DNA from: Flavobacterium sp. Sd200
GTDB taxonomy: Bacteria; Bacteroidota; Bacteroidia; Flavobacteriales; Flavobacteriaceae
Length of the DNA: 64,000 nt
Direction: 5' to 3'
Assembly: GCF_009826935.1 (NCBI RefSeq)
Contig: NZ_WUMN01000006.1
Location: forward strand, 62,001-126,000
Position numbers and translations under genes: made by a program. The notes under the pieces are model-generated. The model searched no databases and had not been told where the DNA came from. It saw nothing but the letters and a program-made list of their open reading frames with translations. Below, piece by piece: positions 61,089 through 64,000 of the stretch; the stretch's first letter is position 1, and each line of letters opens with the position of its first letter.

Positions 61089-62750
61089 ATGAATTCTACA
61101 TTTTACACCATCCGCAGGGCTATTAATGCCTTTATTTATTGTTTATTACTTTCGGCTACAGCCGTTTGGGCACAACCGGGAATACACGATCCATCAAGTA
61201 CGGTGCGCAATAACGACGGGCGCTACTGGCACTTTGCTACAGGCAATGGCATTTATGCCATATCATCTAGTTCTACTAATTTTTCGAGTTGGCAAACCGA
61301 GAATACTGTATTTCCCGTAGGCACATGGCCCAGCTGGATTGCCAACTATGTTACAGGATTCCAGGGGCATTTCTGGGCTCCGGAAGTTATTAAAATGGGC
61401 AGTACTTACTACTGTTATTACTCCTGCGCAGGTACAGGTGCACCGGCTGCTATAGGGCTTGCGACAGCCTCAAACCTTGCCGGACCATGGACAGATAAAG
61501 GCATGATAGTGGCAGCGAATAATGCCATAGATCCTTCTATTTTAATAGATGGTTCTAATATGTATATGACTTACGGAAACTGGCAAACAGGTATAGACCT
61601 TATACAATTAAACCCAAGTAATGGTCTACGGCAGGGCACCAGCCGCTGGGATATTGTGGCAGGGCAGGTAGAGGCACCTTTTATAATGAAAAGGGGCAGT
61701 TATTACTACATGTTCTTTCAGCGTGGGTTGTGTTGTAGTGGCGTAAACTCTGGCTATTATACTCAGGTTGGTCGTGCTACGAGCGTTACAGGGCCTTATT
61801 ATGACCAAAACGGCATAAGCCTTATGAGTGATGGAGGTACTACATTTTTACCTAATAAAAATGGCCGTTACATAGGCCCGGGGCATATTGGATATGGTGA
61901 ATCTACCTTGAGTTATCACTTTTATGACGGTAATGATAATGGTGTTGCCAAGCTTATGACTACTTCTTTAGGTTGGAGTAACGATTGGCCTGTGGCAGGA
62001 ACGGCAAGCCAGATCGTACCTAATGGAACTTATAGGTTAAGACACCGTGTATCGGGCAGATATCTTGACAATCTTGGTGCTACGACCGATGGTGCACAGG
62101 TGGTACAATGGGATAACAGCCCCTCATTAAACCAACGCTGGGTAATAACTTATTCTGGTAGCGGCTATTTTAAATTAAAGGCTGTTACGGGTGGCAAATA
62201 CCTTGATAATGTAAATGCTACGGCCGATGGCAGTCCTGTTGCACAGTGGACCAGCAGCCCTTCTTACAATCAGCAATGGGCTATTTCGGCAGCAGGACCA
62301 TACTATAAAATAACCAACCGTTCTAATGGTAAATGTGTAGATAGTGGAGGACTTACTGCCAACGGTTCGGTATTGCAGTTTTGGTACAGTAATACGAGTA
62401 TTAACCAACAATGGGAACTCGAATATGTTAGCAATTCTACAGCAAGGATGGCAGGAACTATGGAAGTTGAGGAGCTGGAAGAAGAATCTTCAATTGATCG
62501 TTTTTATGGCTCTCCAAACCCTGTAAACGGTTCTTCGTTCGAGCTTGTGGCCTATAACAAAATGGCATCAGATGTAAAAATATCTATAGTCAATATATCA
62601 GGCCAGATTGTTTATAATAAAGATATGGGCAGGCAGCAGGCAGGCGAATTTAAACACAGTATAAATGTGTCTTCATTAAGTGCAGGTGTGTACATTGTAA
62701 CTATGAACAGCGGAGGCGGACCCAAAAGCTTCAAGCTGATCAAAAATTAG
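61089..62750 (+). CDS. Secreted GH43 arabinanase-like enzyme with RICIN and T9SS domains
   Basis: A 553-residue secreted protein: signal peptide (~1-29, ends VWAQP), GH43 five-bladed propeller (~30-310) with catalytic residues in GIHDPSST (Asp34), DPSILIDG and VEAPFIMKRGSYY, a RICIN/CBM13 beta-trefoil (~315-455) with QxW-like repeats (YLDNLGATTDGAQVVQW, YLDNVNATADGSPVAQW) and a type A sorting domain (FYGSPNPVNGSSFELVAYN to SFKLIKN). The sequence LCCSGVNSGYYTQVGRA fits endo-arabinanases. It probably cleaves arabinan outside the cell and is exported by the T9SS. Confidence 0.93.
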   Translation: MNSTFYTIRRAINAFIYCLLLSATAVWAQPGIHDPSSTVRNNDGRYWHFATGNGIYAISSSSTNFSSWQTENTVFPVGTWPSWIANYVTGFQGHFWAPEVIKMGSTYYCYYSCAGTGAPAAIGLATASNLAGPWTDKGMIVAANNAIDPSILIDGSNMYMTYGNWQTGIDLIQLNPSNGLRQGTSRWDIVAGQVEAPFIMKRGSYYYMFFQRGLCCSGVNSGYYTQVGRATSVTGPYYDQNGISLMSDGGTTFLPNKNGRYIGPGHIGYGESTLSYHFYDGNDNGVAKLMTTSLGWSNDWPVAGTASQIVPNGTYRLRHRVSGRYLDNLGATTDGAQVVQWDNSPSLNQRWVITYSGSGYFKLKAVTGGKYLDNVNATADGSPVAQWTSSPSYNQQWAISAAGPYYKITNRSNGKCVDSGGLTANGSVLQFWYSNTSINQQWELEYVSNSTARMAGTMEVEELEEESSIDRFYGSPNPVNGSSFELVAYNKMASDVKISIVNISGQIVYNKDMGRQQAGEFKHSINVSSLSAGVYIVTMNSGGGPKSFKLIKN

Positions 62751-62779
62751 GACTTTCTTCATTTTTTATTTTGTGTATA

Positions 62780-62822
62780 GAACTTTCTTATGGTTAGCTT
62801 ATTTTAACCATAGGAAAGTTTA
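62780..62822 (+). terminator. Hairpin after the GH43 gene
   Basis: AACTTTCTTATGGTTA and TAACCATAGGAAAGTT pair around GCTTATTT (mismatch or wobble near the middle), followed by TATTATTTAT. Probably the terminator. Confidence 0.65.
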
Positions 62823-63085
62823 TTATTTATAATAATTATAGTTTTTTTATTTTTTATAGTTGATTACTATTAAAAGTGACCTCTATAAATTGTTTCTTAT
62901 CAATTATTTTTTTGTAGGAATACAAATCCTTATCTAATACTTCAAAACCCTGTAAAAACAGCTTATTTTAAATTTCACATTCTTTGGCTTTGAATTAACT
63001 ACACCTTAACATCCTACAAATGTTAAAAAGCCTTACCTTTATGTTTATAAAGAAAAAAAGATTATTAATTTTAAAAATTATAGTT
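62823..63085. other. AT-rich leader of the YtxH operon
   Basis: No gene is supported in this stretch. It is AT-rich and ends at the ATG of the YtxH-domain gene at 63086. TACCTTTA (63035-63042) is a near match to the -7 consensus. Confidence 0.35.
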
Positions 63086-63427
63086 ATGGCTGGTAAAACA
63101 GGAACCGTAGTAGCAGTACTTGCAGGTGCTGCAATTGGAGCTGCATTAGGAATTTTATTTGCGCCAGACGAAGGTGCTAAAACACGCAAAAAAATTAAAG
63201 ACTCTGCAACAAATAAAGCAGACGAGATCAAAGATAAGATCGCTGAGCTTACTGAAACAGTAAAAAGCAAATTTAGCGGTACTAAGCATGATCTTGAAAG
63301 TGGCCTTGATAATTTGGTAGCTAACGTTGAAGACAAAGCTGACGATATTATTGCTACACTGGAAAAGAAACTTGAAGCACTTAAAAAAGGTGCTAAGCAA
63401 ACAGTAAAAGATACTGCTGAGGCTTAA
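63086..63427 (+). CDS. YtxH domain-containing protein
   Basis: A 113-residue protein. I chose the ATG at 63086 (MAGKTGTVVAVLAG), since an earlier start adds an unlikely leader. It has a Gly/Ala-rich membrane helix (VVAVLAGAAIGAALGILFAP, 20 residues) and a charged amphipathic Lys/Asp-rich coiled coil, matching YtxH-type general stress proteins. It opens a small operon of envelope-associated proteins with the holin-like and DUF6327 genes that follow. Likely stress-associated by family; not proven here. Confidence 0.88.
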   Translation: MAGKTGTVVAVLAGAAIGAALGILFAPDEGAKTRKKIKDSATNKADEIKDKIAELTETVKSKFSGTKHDLESGLDNLVANVEDKADDIIATLEKKLEALKKGAKQTVKDTAEA

Positions 63428-63444
63428 TATATAAACTATTGCTC

Positions 63445-63798
63445 ATGGCATTTGAAGAACTAAAAGAAAACGCAGAAGACCTTAAAAACGAGGCCAAAAG
63501 GCTTATAGATGCTAATGTAGCCTACTATAAACTTTGGGGCTTTAAGCTGGCTATGAAGTCTACAGCTATGATGCTCAAACTTTTCCTGCTGGCCACCATG
63601 CTCATTATCGTTACTTTGTTCTTGTCTATTGCCCTGGCATTAGCCTTTGGTTACTGGTTTGATAATTTTGCTTACGGCTTTTTAACCGTTGGTTTTATTT
63701 ATCTTATACTTGCAATTGTGGTGTACAAAGTTCAGGACAAAATTATTGAAGGCCCTATGCTTGCTCAATTTTCGAGGATATTTTTAAAAAAATACTAA
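63445..63798 (+). CDS. Phage holin-like/DUF1469-type membrane protein
   Basis: A 117-residue protein from the ATG at 63445 (MAFEELKENAEDL); a TTG two codons upstream is the alternative. An N-terminal helix is followed by two membrane helices (LFLLATMLIIVTLFLSIALAL and FAYGFLTVGFIYLILAIVVYK) and a short tail. Such proteins are called phage-holin-like or DUF1469 in databases and are not from a phage here. It follows the YtxH gene by 17 bases and precedes the partial gene by three. Envelope stress role inferred. Confidence 0.85.
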   Translation: MAFEELKENAEDLKNEAKRLIDANVAYYKLWGFKLAMKSTAMMLKLFLLATMLIIVTLFLSIALALAFGYWFDNFAYGFLTVGFIYLILAIVVYKVQDKIIEGPMLAQFSRIFLKKY

Positions 63799-63801
63799 AC
63801 T

Positions 63802-64000
63802 ATGGCTACCACTAAGATATACAAGTCTTTTGACGAGATAAATAAGGAACTGGAAATACTGAAGGTAGAGAAAGACCTGGCCTATGCACGTTTTAAACGC
63901 GACCTTGAAGAAACTAAAGAAAGCCTGCAACCTGGTAACCTGATAGGGGAGACTCCTAAAAAGGTATTGAGTGTGCTGAGTACTTTTAGTGGTCCTTTAA
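63802..64000 (+). CDS. DUF6327-like protein, N-terminal part (partial)
   Basis: The first 66 residues of a coiled-coil protein (MATTKIYKSFDEINKELEIL then charged KVEKDLAYARFKRDLEETKE) cut by the window end. It starts three bases after the holin-like gene and belongs to the same operon. The pattern fits DUF6327, which often accompanies the YtxH and holin-like genes in Flavobacteriia; the assignment is from memory of the pattern. The rest is not visible. Confidence 0.75.
   Translation, partial: MATTKIYKSFDEINKELEILKVEKDLAYARFKRDLEETKESLQPGNLIGETPKKVLSVLSTFSGPL

Noticed and set aside
63445..63798. Phage remnant suggested by a holin-like protein
   Set aside because: No other phage gene is near; the protein sits in a YtxH/DUF6327 operon found as a chromosomal stress-type cluster.

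Overview
The window is chromosomal DNA from a member of the Flavobacteriaceae (phylum Bacteroidota), probably Flavobacterium or a close relative. Evidence for this: a SprE/PorW type IX secretion lipoprotein, three proteins ending in type A T9SS sorting domains, a SusC/SusD pair, -7 promoter elements of the TANNTTTG type, weak or absent Shine-Dalgarno sequences, TTG starts, and families largely confined to this group (DUF4254, DUF4292, DUF5687, DUF6427). Coding density is high. No prophage, insertion sequence, CRISPR array or rRNA operon is visible; one tRNA gene (Cys) is present.

Layout. 1-10.3 kb: the end of purD, small membrane proteins, upp, a DUF4254-glycosyltransferase pair, a PolB-type exonuclease, a serine hydrolase, a DNA alkyl-repair protein, a DUF1573 protein, and a histidine kinase/response regulator pair. 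10.3-15.5 kb: a PaaE-like flavin/iron-sulfur reductase, then an operon of a PadR regulator, two related membrane proteins, an ABC permease and its ATPase. 15.7-20.4 kb: an isolated susC-susD pair. 20.6-29.8 kb: sprE, a bactofilin, and the ATP synthase genes atpZ-(membrane protein)-atpB-E-F-H-A-G; atpD and atpC are absent here. 30-38.9 kb: a prolyl oligopeptidase opposite a cluster of flippase, dut, sugar nucleotidyltransferase, TPR protein, DUF4292 lipoprotein and an EnvC-like murein hydrolase activator, which looks like an envelope-assembly operon. 38.9-43.5 kb (minus strand): two related T9SS cargo proteins, a thioesterase, and an HU/SPOR-domain membrane protein. 43.6-51 kb: dprA, small membrane proteins, tex, an AT-rich accessory islet (an unknown membrane protein plus an orphan antitoxin-like ORF) between dispersed repeats, a second serine hydrolase, and rpiB. 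51.0-51.6 kb: a 620-bp AT-rich non-coding region with repeated DnaA-box-like motifs. 51.6-64 kb: a DUF2007 protein, rnr, a GIN-domain protein, a LysE-type exporter, tRNA-Cys, folB, a tandem pair of outer-membrane barrel paralogues, glnS, a secreted GH43-RICIN enzyme, and a YtxH/holin-like/DUF6327 trio that runs off the end.

Most of the window is ordinary core genome. The points most worth a second look are the perfect terminator-like hairpin between atpE and atpF (possible control of c-subunit stoichiometry), the inverted-repeat insertion between atpA and atpG, the candidate replication-origin-like region at 51.0-51.6 kb, the AT-rich islet at 47.7-48.9 kb, and the mosaic tandem paralogues at 56.4-58.9 kb. 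I did not find a clear new multi-gene system. The best candidates for undescribed biology are the 47.7 kb membrane protein and the PadR-linked ABC operon.
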